Shown here piece by piece: positions 8,685 through 16,710 of a DNA stretch of 46,809 bases; position 1 is the first letter of the stretch; the number at the start of each line of letters is the position of its first letter. Origin of the DNA: Deltaproteobacteria bacterium (GTDB lineage: Bacteria; Myxococcota_A; UBA9160; UBA6930). Made by a program: the position numbers and the translations under genes. The stretch lies in assembly GCA_019312665.1 (NCBI GenBank), contig JAFDCZ010000022.1, positions 1 to 46,809 of the forward strand, in the 5' to 3' direction. A model generated the notes under the pieces. That model was given only the letters and a program-made list of their open reading frames with translations. It was not told the DNA's origin and did no database searches.

Positions 8685-9872
8685 CTAGAGCTCGCCAAGC
8701 CACTCCGCCAGGGTCTCGATCCGAGCTTCCCAGCCATGCGATTGGGCCCGCAGGCTGCGGGCAGCCCTCCCCTCCGGGGGTTCCTCAGCCGCCGCTGCGA
8801 CCGCCCGGCCGAAATCCGAAGCAGAACGCGCGGTTCGGACCCCATCCGGTTCCAGGCCTTCGAGGTTCGGCAGCGCGCGGGCCACCACCGGGAGCCCAGC
8901 TGCGAGGTACTCCCACAACTTCAACGGCAAGCTCGCCCGGGTGTGAGCGGTGTCGAGGAAGGGGATCAAAGCAACGTCGCAGTGCTGCATCCAGGCGGGC
9001 AATTCCTGGTGCGGCCGGGGGCCGACCGCGTGAACCCGGGGATCCTCGAGAAGGGACGACAGCGCAGGCGCCATGCCTGCCACGTCTCCCAAGCCCGCAG
9101 CACCCACCAGAACGAGTGCTGCATCCGGCACCGCATCGAGAGCCGCCACCAGAAGCGCTGGATCGATTCGGTAGGTCGCCAGGTTGCCGACGTACAGCAG
9201 CCGCGGATGCGGTACGCCACGTAGCTCGGCTGGCTCGGAAAAACCGGCTCCCACGGCCCGGGAGAAAAGCGTGGTATCGGCCACGTTCGCAGCCAGCCGG
9301 ACTTCGGCCCGCTGCTCGCCGAGCCGCTCCGCGAGCACCGGGCTCGTCGCCACGACCAGCTCTGCGCGTTCGAGCATACGGGCCTCGAGCTTGGCGATCT
9401 GCTGCGGATCGACCCCCGGGTTCCCCGCGTAGTCATCGACGCAGTGGTAGACCAGCGCCCGATGCGAAACCCGATCGGCCACGAACAACCCCGTCGGCAG
9501 GAACGACCACAGGAGTGGGCGTTCCATCCTCAGCTGACGCACGGCTCGGGCGACCTGAGCGCCCAGCGCCCAGCCCGAGATCCGCCGCACCCAGCGTGAA
9601 CGGCTTCCAGGAAGTGCCAGCGGACCCAGCACGAAGAGCCCGGGTGCGACCTCGCGAGGCCCGGCACCCAGCTTTCGAAGGCGAGCCCAGATGCGCTGCA
9701 CATCATGGGATGAGGAGACCTTTGGCGCCCGGAGTCCGGTGGACTCCACGAACAGCACGCGGTGGCCGCGAGCCGCGAAGCGCCGTGCGATCTGGTGGAC
9801 GTTGACGGGCGCTGGGGTCTCCCACACGGCGCTCGCCACTAGCACGAGCGGAACCCCAGGGTCCAGGCTCAC
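8685..9872 (-). CDS. Glycosyltransferase (GT-B, TuaH/GT4-like)
   Basis: A 395-residue protein opening with PLVLVASAVWETPAPVNVHQ and ARRFAARGHRVLFVES, a typical N-terminal GT-B strand-helix pattern. Later come YHCVDDYAGNPG, RLLYVGNLATYRID and PLKLWEYLAAGLPVVARALP, the usual donor-site region of GT4/TuaH-like enzymes. The frame is open well upstream, but the GTG at 9872 overlaps the TGA of the ABC ATPase gene (GTGA, 9869-9872), which fits translational coupling and gives a sensible N-terminus. It presumably adds a sugar to the polysaccharide that the adjacent transporter exports; donor and linkage are not readable. Confidence 0.83.
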   Translation of the reverse strand: MSLDPGVPLVLVASAVWETPAPVNVHQIARRFAARGHRVLFVESTGLRAPKVSSSHDVQRIWARLRKLGAGPREVAPGLFVLGPLALPGSRSRWVRRISGWALGAQVARAVRQLRMERPLLWSFLPTGLFVADRVSHRALVYHCVDDYAGNPGVDPQQIAKLEARMLERAELVVATSPVLAERLGEQRAEVRLAANVADTTLFSRAVGAGFSEPAELRGVPHPRLLYVGNLATYRIDPALLVAALDAVPDAALVLVGAAGLGDVAGMAPALSSLLEDPRVHAVGPRPHQELPAWMQHCDVALIPFLDTAHTRASLPLKLWEYLAAGLPVVARALPNLEGLEPDGVRTARSASDFGRAVAAAAEEPPEGRAARSLRAQSHGWEARIETLAEWLGEL

Positions 9873-10639
9873 GCGCTCGCTTCCGGTTCCGCGTCGTCCG
9901 CCCCGCCGCTGGCCGTCATGTATTGGTCCAACACCTCGTCGGCCTTTCCGAAACCCCGTAGTTCGCCGCGCTCGAGCCACAGGCAATGGGTACATAGCTC
10001 GCGCAGGAACTCGACCTGGTGGGAGACGAGTACGATCACACGGCTGTGATCCATCATGCTCTTGAGGCGCTTGCGGCTCTTGCGCTGGAAGGCCCGGTCG
10101 CCGACCGAAAGCACCTCATCGAGGATCAGGATCTCCGGATCCAGGGCCGCTGCCACACTGAAACCCAGGCGCGACCTCATTCCCGAAGAGTAGAAGCGAA
10201 TCGGTTGGTCGATGAACTCGCCGAGTTCCGAGAACTCGATGATCTCTTCCATCTTGCTTTCGATCACGCGCCGCGGAAGCCCGAGAAAGGCCGCGTTCAG
10301 GTAGATGTTGTCGCGCCCGGAGAGATCCCGATTGAAGCCGGCTCCGAGAGAGAGCAGGGTCGAGACTTCCCCGCGCACCTTCACCTTGCCCTCGTCCGGC
10401 ATCAGGATCTTGGAGAGCGCGAGGCATAAGGTGCTCTTCCCCGCTCCATTGCCCCCGATGACGCCCAGGATCTGGCCCTCGTGGCACTGGAAGGTCACGC
10501 CCCGCAATGCCCACAAGAGCGGCGCATCCCTGCGGAAGCCGCCGCCGACGAGCAAGCTCTTGATGCCGACCCGCCTGCGCTGCTGGAGCCGATAGAAGAT
10601 GCCGAGACCCTTGACGTCGATGACGAGGGGACTGCTCAC
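9869..10639 (-). CDS. Polysaccharide ABC transporter, ATP-binding subunit (Wzt/TagH-like)
   Basis: A 256-residue ATPase with Walker A GGNGAGKST (about 62-70), signature YSSGMRSRLGFS, Walker B ILILDEVLSVGD and the H-loop VLVSHQ. These features, including the long segment before Walker A that starts WALRGVTF, place it with Wzt/TagH-type exporters of O-antigen, teichoic acid or capsule chains. It lacks the C-terminal carbohydrate-binding domain of long Wzt proteins. The start is GTG at 10639, overlapping the permease TGA by four bases (GTGA); the open frame continues upstream through the permease gene in another register, which is not coding. It pairs with the permease immediately before it. Confidence 0.93.
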   Translation of the reverse strand: MSSPLVIDVKGLGIFYRLQQRRRVGIKSLLVGGGFRRDAPLLWALRGVTFQCHEGQILGVIGGNGAGKSTLCLALSKILMPDEGKVKVRGEVSTLLSLGAGFNRDLSGRDNIYLNAAFLGLPRRVIESKMEEIIEFSELGEFIDQPIRFYSSGMRSRLGFSVAAALDPEILILDEVLSVGDRAFQRKSRKRLKSMMDHSRVIVLVSHQVEFLRELCTHCLWLERGELRGFGKADEVLDQYMTASGGADDAEPEASA

Positions 10640-11460
10640 AGGAACTTGATCACTCGGCGATCGAAATACTGATACAGACGCCAGCCACCGAACAACAAGA
10701 GGGCGGCCTCGACCGTCAACACCGCCCAGTAGTAGGGCTCGAGCATGCGGCCATAGAAGACCGCATCGCGGTAGCCCGTGAACAAGATCGCGAAGGGGTT
10801 CAGCATGTAGAGCGTCGGGATCCACTCGGCGAAGGGAAGTTTGCCGAGGGGGCCCTGGAGAAAGCGGTCCTGGACCATGTCCACACCGTAGAGGACCGGG
10901 GACAAATAGAAGCCGATGCGAGTCAGATGGCCGAGGAAGCCCGAGAGATCCCGGACCAGGGCTCCGAAGCAGGCAACCCCCAGGCTGATGCCACACACGA
11001 CCGCCAGCTGCAGGAACATCAGGACAGGGATCTGCAAGAGCGACATGCCCAACGGCCGATCGAAGGCGACCGCAGTCCCCAACAATACGATGGTGCCGAA
11101 CAGGAAATTCGAGAAACCGGCCAGAACGATCGTCAGCGGCAAGACGATGGTCGGAAATGGGATCGCCTTGATCAGGGCGTCTCGACCCCGGAGGATCTTC
11201 GCGGAGGCGTTGACGGAGCCTGTGAAGTGCTTCCAGGGCAGCATCGCGCAAAGAATGAACACGGGATACGGCGTGTATTGCTCACCCCTCCCGAAGATGC
11301 CCACCACGACGCCCCAGTAGATCAGCATCATGATCAAGGGGTCGACCAGCCAGAAGAGCCAACCCAGGCGGGTTTCCTGGCTCTGGCTGCGCAGCTCGGC
11401 GAGCGTGAGTTCTCGCACCAGATCGCGCCGAGCGACCAGATTGGACCAGTTCGAGATCAT
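10636..11460 (-). CDS. Polysaccharide ABC transporter, ABC-2 type permease (Wzm-like)
   Basis: A 274-residue integral membrane protein with about six hydrophobic segments (LFWLVDPLIMMLIYWGVVVG, VLPLTIVLAGFSNFLFGTIV, VLMFLQLAVVCGISLGVACF, ALLLFGGWRLYQYF). The cytoplasmic N-terminus with LTLAELRSQSQETRLGWLF is characteristic of Wzm/TagG permeases, which form a homodimer with the ATPase to export lipid-linked polysaccharide. ATG 11460 (MISNWSNLV) is preferred to an upstream in-frame ATG at 11529 because the family begins just before this amphipathic region. It is the first gene of a run of five on the minus strand. The 135 bases to the divergent glycosyltransferase must hold promoters in both directions, but none is obvious. 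Confidence 0.92.
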   Translation of the reverse strand: MISNWSNLVARRDLVRELTLAELRSQSQETRLGWLFWLVDPLIMMLIYWGVVVGIFGRGEQYTPYPVFILCAMLPWKHFTGSVNASAKILRGRDALIKAIPFPTIVLPLTIVLAGFSNFLFGTIVLLGTAVAFDRPLGMSLLQIPVLMFLQLAVVCGISLGVACFGALVRDLSGFLGHLTRIGFYLSPVLYGVDMVQDRFLQGPLGKLPFAEWIPTLYMLNPFAILFTGYRDAVFYGRMLEPYYWAVLTVEAALLLFGGWRLYQYFDRRVIKFL

Positions 11461-11595
11461 CCGGCGGGACGGTCGCGACTTCCCCTCCCCGGTGCAAGCG
11501 TTGGCCGCGCTGGGGCCCTCTCGGAGCACCCTCCCCGGGGCAGGAAGGGGACACCGAGGTAGGGAGCCTACGCTGGAGCGCTAAGGTTGGCGGCC

Positions 11596-12708
11596 ATGCG
11601 GGTGGCATTGGTGCACGACTGGCTGACCGGGCTCCGAGGTGGGGAGAGGGTCCTGCATGAGCATGCGCGGCTGTTTCCCCAGGCCGAGGTGTTTACGCTG
11701 GTTCATGTACCGGGGTCGACGACGCCGGAGATCGAGGCATTGCCGACCACCGCGAGCCCACTCTCGCGCTGGCCTGGCGCCGCCAGGCACTACAGGAAGT
11801 GGCTGCCACTTTTCCCCTGGGCGATCGGAACACTGCGGATTCCACCCGGGACCGACCTCGTTCTCTCCAGCAGCCATGCGGTTGCGAAGGGGATCCGGCC
11901 GCCGCCTGGCGCCATCCACGTCTGCTACTGCTTCACGCCAATGCGCTACGTCTGGGACCAGGCCGATGCGTATCTCGGAACCGGTGCCTTCCGCACACTG
12001 GCCAGCCCGTTGGTCGCCGGCCTTCGTCGCTGGGATGTGCGCACCAGTACCCCCAACCGGGTGCATCAGTTCATCGCGATCTCGGAGACGATCCGGGACC
12101 GCATCCGTCGGCACTATGACCGCGATTCCGAGGTCATCTTTCCGCCCGTGGACGTGGATCGGTTCCAGGTGAGCCCCGAGCCCCGGGAAGATTTCTTTCT
12201 GATGGTGGGTGGTTTCGTCCCGTACAAACGAGAACGCCTGGCCATCGATGCCTTTCGCGAGTTGGGCCTGCCGCTCGTCGTCGCCGGCGATGGACCCTCC
12301 CGCCGGGCGCTCGAGGCCGAGGCACCCGACAACATCCGCTTTCTCGGGCGGGTTTCCGACCCAGAGCTGACGGACCTCTACCAACGCTGTCGGGCTCTCG
12401 TGTACCCCCAGGAGGAAGACTTCGGCATCATTCCGGTCGAAGCCCAGGCCACGGGGGCCCCCGTCATCGCCTTCGGGGCCGGCGGAGCCAGCGAGACGAT
12501 CGTGCCTCTGGACGATTCCCGCGGGCGGCCGCCGACCGGTGTGCACTTCCAGCCGCAGACCGCTTCCGGGTTGGTAGACGCCGTGCGAACGTTCGAGGCG
12601 CGTCGCAACGAATTCGAGACGAAGACCATTCGTGCGCATGCGGAGGCCTTCTCGGTGCCGCGCTTCCAGCGTGAGATGCGCGCTGCCATCGAGCGTGCGA
12701 TGGCATGA
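11596..12708 (+). CDS. Glycosyltransferase family 4 (mannosyltransferase-like)
   Basis: A 370-residue GT-B glycosyltransferase. The start MRVALVHDWLTGLRGGERVL with the glycine-rich loop, CYCFTPMRYVWD in the first half, and YPQEEDFGIIPVEAQATGAP in the donor site are hallmarks of the GT4 subgroup that includes WbaZ/WbdB-type mannosyltransferases of O-antigen synthesis. The ATG at 11596 has TAAGG nine bases upstream; an in-frame TTG at 11587 is less likely. It is transcribed divergently from the ABC exporter operon and followed after 25 bases by a membrane glycosyltransferase, so the two probably share a transcript. Donor sugar GDP-mannose is likely but not proven. Confidence 0.87.
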   Translation: MRVALVHDWLTGLRGGERVLHEHARLFPQAEVFTLVHVPGSTTPEIEALPTTASPLSRWPGAARHYRKWLPLFPWAIGTLRIPPGTDLVLSSSHAVAKGIRPPPGAIHVCYCFTPMRYVWDQADAYLGTGAFRTLASPLVAGLRRWDVRTSTPNRVHQFIAISETIRDRIRRHYDRDSEVIFPPVDVDRFQVSPEPREDFFLMVGGFVPYKRERLAIDAFRELGLPLVVAGDGPSRRALEAEAPDNIRFLGRVSDPELTDLYQRCRALVYPQEEDFGIIPVEAQATGAPVIAFGAGGASETIVPLDDSRGRPPTGVHFQPQTASGLVDAVRTFEARRNEFETKTIRAHAEAFSVPRFQREMRAAIERAMA

Positions 12709-12733
12709 GCCCTGGCTCTGCTAAAACCCGCCC

Positions 12734-14611
12734 ATGCCGCCGCCCGAGCTCGAGAAGAACCTCCGACGCGTCCGGATCGCGGCTGGCGTGCTGGCGTTGC
12801 TCCTCGGAAGCCACCTCGTCCTGGGCGAGAACCCCTGGAGCTTCGGATCCTGGGATCGGGTCCAGCTAGGGGAAGGCGTGAAGCCCCGGGACGCGATGCC
12901 TTTCGTCTGGCTCGCATCCCTCGGCAATCTGGTGTTGGTCCTGGCCCTCGGCTTCTGTGCCCGTTTCTGGCTGCGACCGCTCGATCCAGTCGGAGAGCCG
13001 GTTTCGGCCCCCTCTGAGTCTCGTCATGTCCTCGTCCGCCGCATTCTCGTCGGCGCCGCGATGGCCGCCCTGCTCCTTCAAACCTGGCCGCGCATGGATC
13101 ACTCGCTCTGGGTCGATGAGGAGTACAGCGCGCGTCGCTCGATCCTCGGCCAGTACGAGATCGAGAACGACGGAAGCCTCGACTGGGACAAGCTCAAATG
13201 GCGGGACACCTTCTGGGCCTACCGTCAGCCCAACAACCACGTGCCTTTTTCGATCGTGTCGCGCATCTCCACGCGCATCGCCGGCGCGTCCCGGCCCGAA
13301 GACGACGTCGAAGTTGCGCTTCGCGCACCCGCCCTGCTCTTCGGGTTGTTCGGGCTGCCAGCTCTCGCGGCCCTCGCCACGCGCATCGGGCTTCCATGGG
13401 CCGGGGTGCTCGCCGTGTGGCTCCTGGCGGCACATCCCTGGTACGTGCGTTTTGCAAGCGCGGGCCGTGGCTATTCCCTGCTGCTCTTCCTGCTCCCGCT
13501 CTATTGGTCTGCGGCCTGGAAAATGCTCGAGAGAGCCAGCTGGCAGCGCTTCGCGGCATTCGGCGTTCTTCAATTCCTGCTCATCTGGTCGTATCCCGCC
13601 GTCTTCCTGCTCGTCGGTCTGACGAATGTCTGGCTGCTCTCCGAATGGTGGCGAACCCGCGATGACGGGCCGCCCATTCAGGAAGTCTCCGTGCGGCTCG
13701 GCGTGACGGCGTTGCTAGGCGCGATGACCTTCTTTCAGGTGATGACTCCCAACCTGATTCAACTCTCGGGCTACATGGCGCGTAAAACGATGCGCTTCTC
13801 GGGGCGCTGGATGGAGCAGCTTGGCAACCTCTTCCTGACGGGCAGCCCACCGGGCCGCGCGGACGCTCATCTGGCGGCCACGAGCGCATTCAGCGAGTTC
13901 GCGTTCTCTCCCGGACTCATCCATGGGGCCATCGCCGTATTTCTCCTGGTCATGCTCGCAGGCGTCGTGCATCTGGTTCGCCGTGGCGGTCTTGTGGCGC
14001 GGTTTGGCGCCCTCCTCGTGCTTGCGGCGCCGCTCACCCTGGCCTGGGCATGGATCAGCAATTCGTTCATCTACCACCAGTATCTGGTCTTCGGATTGAC
14101 GAGCGCGGCGCTGCTCGGCGGCGCGGGAATCGTGCTTCCGCTTCATTTCTCCAGGGGCCGCGCAGCACAAATCGCCACCGGGCTGATCGCGGTGACCGTT
14201 GGCGCCGTCCTGTTCACGGTGGGTCAGCCAACACGGCGGGCGTTGATCGAACTCCCGATCGGATCCTCGCGCGAGTCGGTGCTCGCAGCGCGCCCCAACC
14301 TCGATCCGAACGACCCGGCGAATGCGCAGATCCTCACGGTTGGCCTCGGCGGTTGCCTCTGCTTCTACGACCCGCTCGGCAGGACCGCCTCCACGGTGGA
14401 AGAACTCGAAGCGCTCATCGAAGAGGCGGACACCGACGGAAAGGCCCTCTTCGTCAACTACGGCCGCCGCAAGATGCTGCAACACCGCATCCCAGAAGCC
14501 ATGGCGTTCGTCGAACGCGACGACCTCTTCGAGCCCGTCGGCGAATACCCCGCATTCGAAACCCACCGCCAACGCTACGTACGCCGCTACCAACCCGGCA
14601 CGCTTCCGTAG
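12734..14611 (+). CDS. Membrane glycosyltransferase (ArnT/PMT-like), paralogue of 4882-6804
   Basis: A 625-residue polytopic protein with the same plan as the gene at 4882-6804: an N-terminal helix, a second helix before residue 80, the acidic loop motif WVDEEYS (126-132), the RQPNNHVPFS motif after it, about ten more membrane segments, then a soluble C-terminus (ALFVNYGRRK ... PVGEYPAF). The superfamily uses polyprenyl-phosphate sugars outside the inner membrane. ATG 12734 follows the previous glycosyltransferase by 25 bases. The stop at 14611 is followed only three bases later by a long palindrome, and the gene is convergent with the damaged oxidoreductase gene. Substrate unknown. Confidence 0.83.
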   Translation: MPPPELEKNLRRVRIAAGVLALLLGSHLVLGENPWSFGSWDRVQLGEGVKPRDAMPFVWLASLGNLVLVLALGFCARFWLRPLDPVGEPVSAPSESRHVLVRRILVGAAMAALLLQTWPRMDHSLWVDEEYSARRSILGQYEIENDGSLDWDKLKWRDTFWAYRQPNNHVPFSIVSRISTRIAGASRPEDDVEVALRAPALLFGLFGLPALAALATRIGLPWAGVLAVWLLAAHPWYVRFASAGRGYSLLLFLLPLYWSAAWKMLERASWQRFAAFGVLQFLLIWSYPAVFLLVGLTNVWLLSEWWRTRDDGPPIQEVSVRLGVTALLGAMTFFQVMTPNLIQLSGYMARKTMRFSGRWMEQLGNLFLTGSPPGRADAHLAATSAFSEFAFSPGLIHGAIAVFLLVMLAGVVHLVRRGGLVARFGALLVLAAPLTLAWAWISNSFIYHQYLVFGLTSAALLGGAGIVLPLHFSRGRAAQIATGLIAVTVGAVLFTVGQPTRRALIELPIGSSRESVLAARPNLDPNDPANAQILTVGLGGCLCFYDPLGRTASTVEELEALIEEADTDGKALFVNYGRRKMLQHRIPEAMAFVERDDLFEPVGEYPAFETHRQRYVRRYQPGTLP

Positions 14612-14614
14612 TTC

Positions 14615-14701
14615 GGGGACGTTCTTTCCGATGTTTCCGATACGGCCTTGGCAGGCTTTGCCTGCCAAGGCCGTATCGGAAACCTCGGAAAGAACGTCCC
14701 C
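14615..14701. repeat. GGGGACG palindrome, copy 1 (87 bp)
   Basis: Two 42-base arms around a TTT centre; the arms pair with one mismatch. The outer 16 bases GGGGACGTTCTTTCCG and their complement are shared with three other copies in this window. It carries CCGATAC paired with GTATCGG where the other copies have CCGTTAC paired with GTAACGG, a compensated change. It starts three bases after the glycosyltransferase stop and extends into the 3' region of the convergent FAD oxidoreductase. A strong bidirectional hairpin in RNA is expected. There is no transposase nearby; ends of this kind recall REP/RAYT-type palindromic elements, which is inference. Confidence 0.93.
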
Positions 14702-15793
14702 GAAGCCGAACCCCATACGAGATCCGCAGCCAGCTCCGCGATGCAGCATGCCAGGAGCGCCGTAGGCCGAGCTCTCCTCGATGACGAAATCGCGAAACCC
14801 ATCACCGGGGCCCTGCAGCTTGGGCCGGATCCCGGCCATCTCGGGTTGGAGATGTTCCGCGCGAAGCTCAGGCAGGTAGCGCGACGCGGCCCGGGCGAAG
14901 GCCTCCGCCTGCTCCGGGTCCACGCTGTAGTCGGACGTCTCGACATACTGGGCGTCCGGGCCGAGACGCATCTGCCCGGCGAGATCGAGGGTCAGATGGA
15001 TCCCGAGCCCCGGCCCGGCTGGAACCGGATAGACCAGTCGCTGGGCCAGTGCGCCGAGCGATGGCGCAACGGAAAAGTACTGCCCCTTGCACGGGTACAA
15101 GCGCCAGCCCAGGGCGTCGACGTCCAGGCCCGCGAGTTCTGCCATCCGATCGCTCGCCAAGCCCGCCGCGTTGACCACCAGGCCCGCATCCAGAACGAAA
15201 GAACTGTCGTCCGGCCCCCGGGTCTCGATTCGCCAGCCGTAGCTACACGAAGCGAGCGCGGTCACCTCGGTGTGGAAGACGATCTCCCCCTGCCGGGCTT
15301 CGAGCGCAGCCTGATAGCTCCTGACCAGCTGATGGGCATCGACAATCCCCGATTCTGGGGACAGCAGTGCGGCTTCCGCCCGGATCCGCGGCTCTCGTGC
15401 CCGAACCTCGTCCGCATCCAACCATTCGATGGCGCCGGCCCCGTTCTCCTTCGCTCGTTGCATGAGACCCTCGAGCACCCTGCGTTCGTCCGTGGCGGTG
15501 GCCACGACGAGCTTGCCCAGCTTCCGATACGGAATGCCCTCCTTTGCGCACCGCTCGTAGAGGAGCGCGCGCCCTCGAGCGCACGTCGTGGCCTTCACCG
15601 AGCCCGGCGGGTAGTAGAGCCCGGCGTGCACGACCTGACTGTTGCGCGATGAGGTCTCCAGGCCGACCTCCCCAGTGCGCTCCAGCACCGCCACCCGCCG
15701 GCCCCGACCCGCGAGTTCGGCGGCAACCGCCAGGCCCACCACGCCCGCGCCGATCACCACCACATCGGCGCGATCCGGCTTCACACTCCCCAT
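14702..15793 (-). pseudogene. FAD-dependent oxidoreductase (L-2-hydroxyglutarate oxidase-like) with damaged 3' end
   Basis: The product starts with a clean FAD-binding fold (DVVVIGAGVVGLAVAAEL) and has ETSSRNSQVVHAGLYYPPGS, typical of L-2-hydroxyglutarate dehydrogenase-like DAO-family enzymes. Homology continues to DFVIEESSAYGAPGMLH (His351 from the ATG at 15793). There the family expects about 14 residues resembling GIESPGLTASL before a final helix. Instead the frame changes: the next register reads IAELAADLV, which looks like the family's last helix. A deletion of about 40 bases with a frameshift is the simplest explanation. Neither register reaches a stop before the palindrome at 14701; the shifted one ends at 14587 and the unshifted one runs into the antisense of the next gene. 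A GTG at 15784 overlaps the upstream stop (GTGA) and is an alternative start. The N-terminal part may still be expressed. Confidence 0.65.
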
Positions 15794-16707
15794 CGTGCCT
15801 GGGCCGCTGCCCGCGGATGGGCTGCAGGGCCTCCGCAAGCCGCAATCAGGGGCTGCAATCGCATGCTCCAGACGTGGAGATCGTGTTCGCGCGTAAAGCC
15901 CATCGCCCCGGTCATCTGATGGGTCTCGATGAAGACCTGCTGCGCGACCGTAGCGGCGCGGGTGGCGGCCAGGGCAGCGCGTTCGTCGGCTGCGTCCCAG
16001 GCCGCGGCCTCGAGCATCAGCCAATGCACGCTCTGCACCCCGGCCTGGCAGATCGCCAGGCGGTGTTGAATCGCCTGGAAGGAGCCGATCGGCCGCTTGA
16101 ACTGGCGGCGTTGCTTCACGTACTCGACCGTCACATCGAGGGCACCGGCCATCAGCCCAGAAGCTTCGGCGGCCAACGCGAGCTGCCAATACCGACGCAG
16201 CCGGGCGCCGGAGCCCGGCCCGAGACTTTCCCCACCGGTCAACTCCATGCGTGGCCGCGCCACGGGAATCATGAAGCCGGAGCGAACGGGCTCCGCATCA
16301 CCGGAGGCCAGCGGAATCCGCCGCGCCTCGTCCCCTGCGTCCACCAGAAGGGTTCTCGCATGCGCTGCGATCGGAACCACCGCTGCATCTTCGACCCGGG
16401 CAAGCGCCACCGGGCCTTCGGCACGCTCGCCTAGCAATCCGGGTGCAACGATCGCCGACGCTCCGATCGAGGCCACGCCCGCCGCGCGCGCAACCGCCTC
16501 GACGACGAGGGCCGCTTCCAGGAAGCCCGTTTCCTCTGCCAACGCGACATCGAGAAAACCTGCTTCATCGAGTGCTTGTTCGAGTTCGTGGTCGTAGGCA
16601 TCCTCGGCGTCCAGCGCAATCGCCCTTGCGGGCCCGGCGTGTTCCGCCAGGAGCTGTTCGACCGCGCCGACGATCTCTCGCTGGTCCTCGCTCCACTCGA
16701 AATCCAA
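15781..16707 (-). CDS. Acyl-CoA dehydrogenase, small (beta-type) subunit
   Basis: A 308-residue member of the acyl-CoA dehydrogenase family with a shortened middle region. MDFEWSEDQREI is the usual helical N-terminus, and the C-terminal helical domain has EYVKQRRQFKRPIGSFQAIQH and MTGAMGFTREHDLHVW. The Glu-Gly-Thr catalytic tail is absent (ACGGPAAH instead). Short members like this form alpha2-beta2 complexes with a full-length partner in steroid or side-chain beta-oxidation of actinobacteria. The start is TTG at 16707, three bases after the partner's stop, with GGGAG lying inside the end of the partner gene, which supports coupled translation with the next-door large subunit. Confidence 0.82.
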   Translation of the reverse strand: MDFEWSEDQREIVGAVEQLLAEHAGPARAIALDAEDAYDHELEQALDEAGFLDVALAEETGFLEAALVVEAVARAAGVASIGASAIVAPGLLGERAEGPVALARVEDAAVVPIAAHARTLLVDAGDEARRIPLASGDAEPVRSGFMIPVARPRMELTGGESLGPGSGARLRRYWQLALAAEASGLMAGALDVTVEYVKQRRQFKRPIGSFQAIQHRLAICQAGVQSVHWLMLEAAAWDAADERAALAATRAATVAQQVFIETHQMTGAMGFTREHDLHVWSMRLQPLIAACGGPAAHPRAAAQARWGV

Positions 16708-16710
16708 CCT

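Noticed and set aside
13715-14614. Minus-strand frame continuing from the FAD oxidoreductase through palindrome copy 1
   Set aside because: It is antisense to an intact glycosyltransferase gene and shows no family similarity past GMLH; it is open only because the true stop was lost.
14615-14701. Palindromes as ordinary Rho-independent terminators only
   Set aside because: Arms of 38-42 bp with shared outer sequence and no U-tract are far longer than normal terminators; termination may be a side effect.
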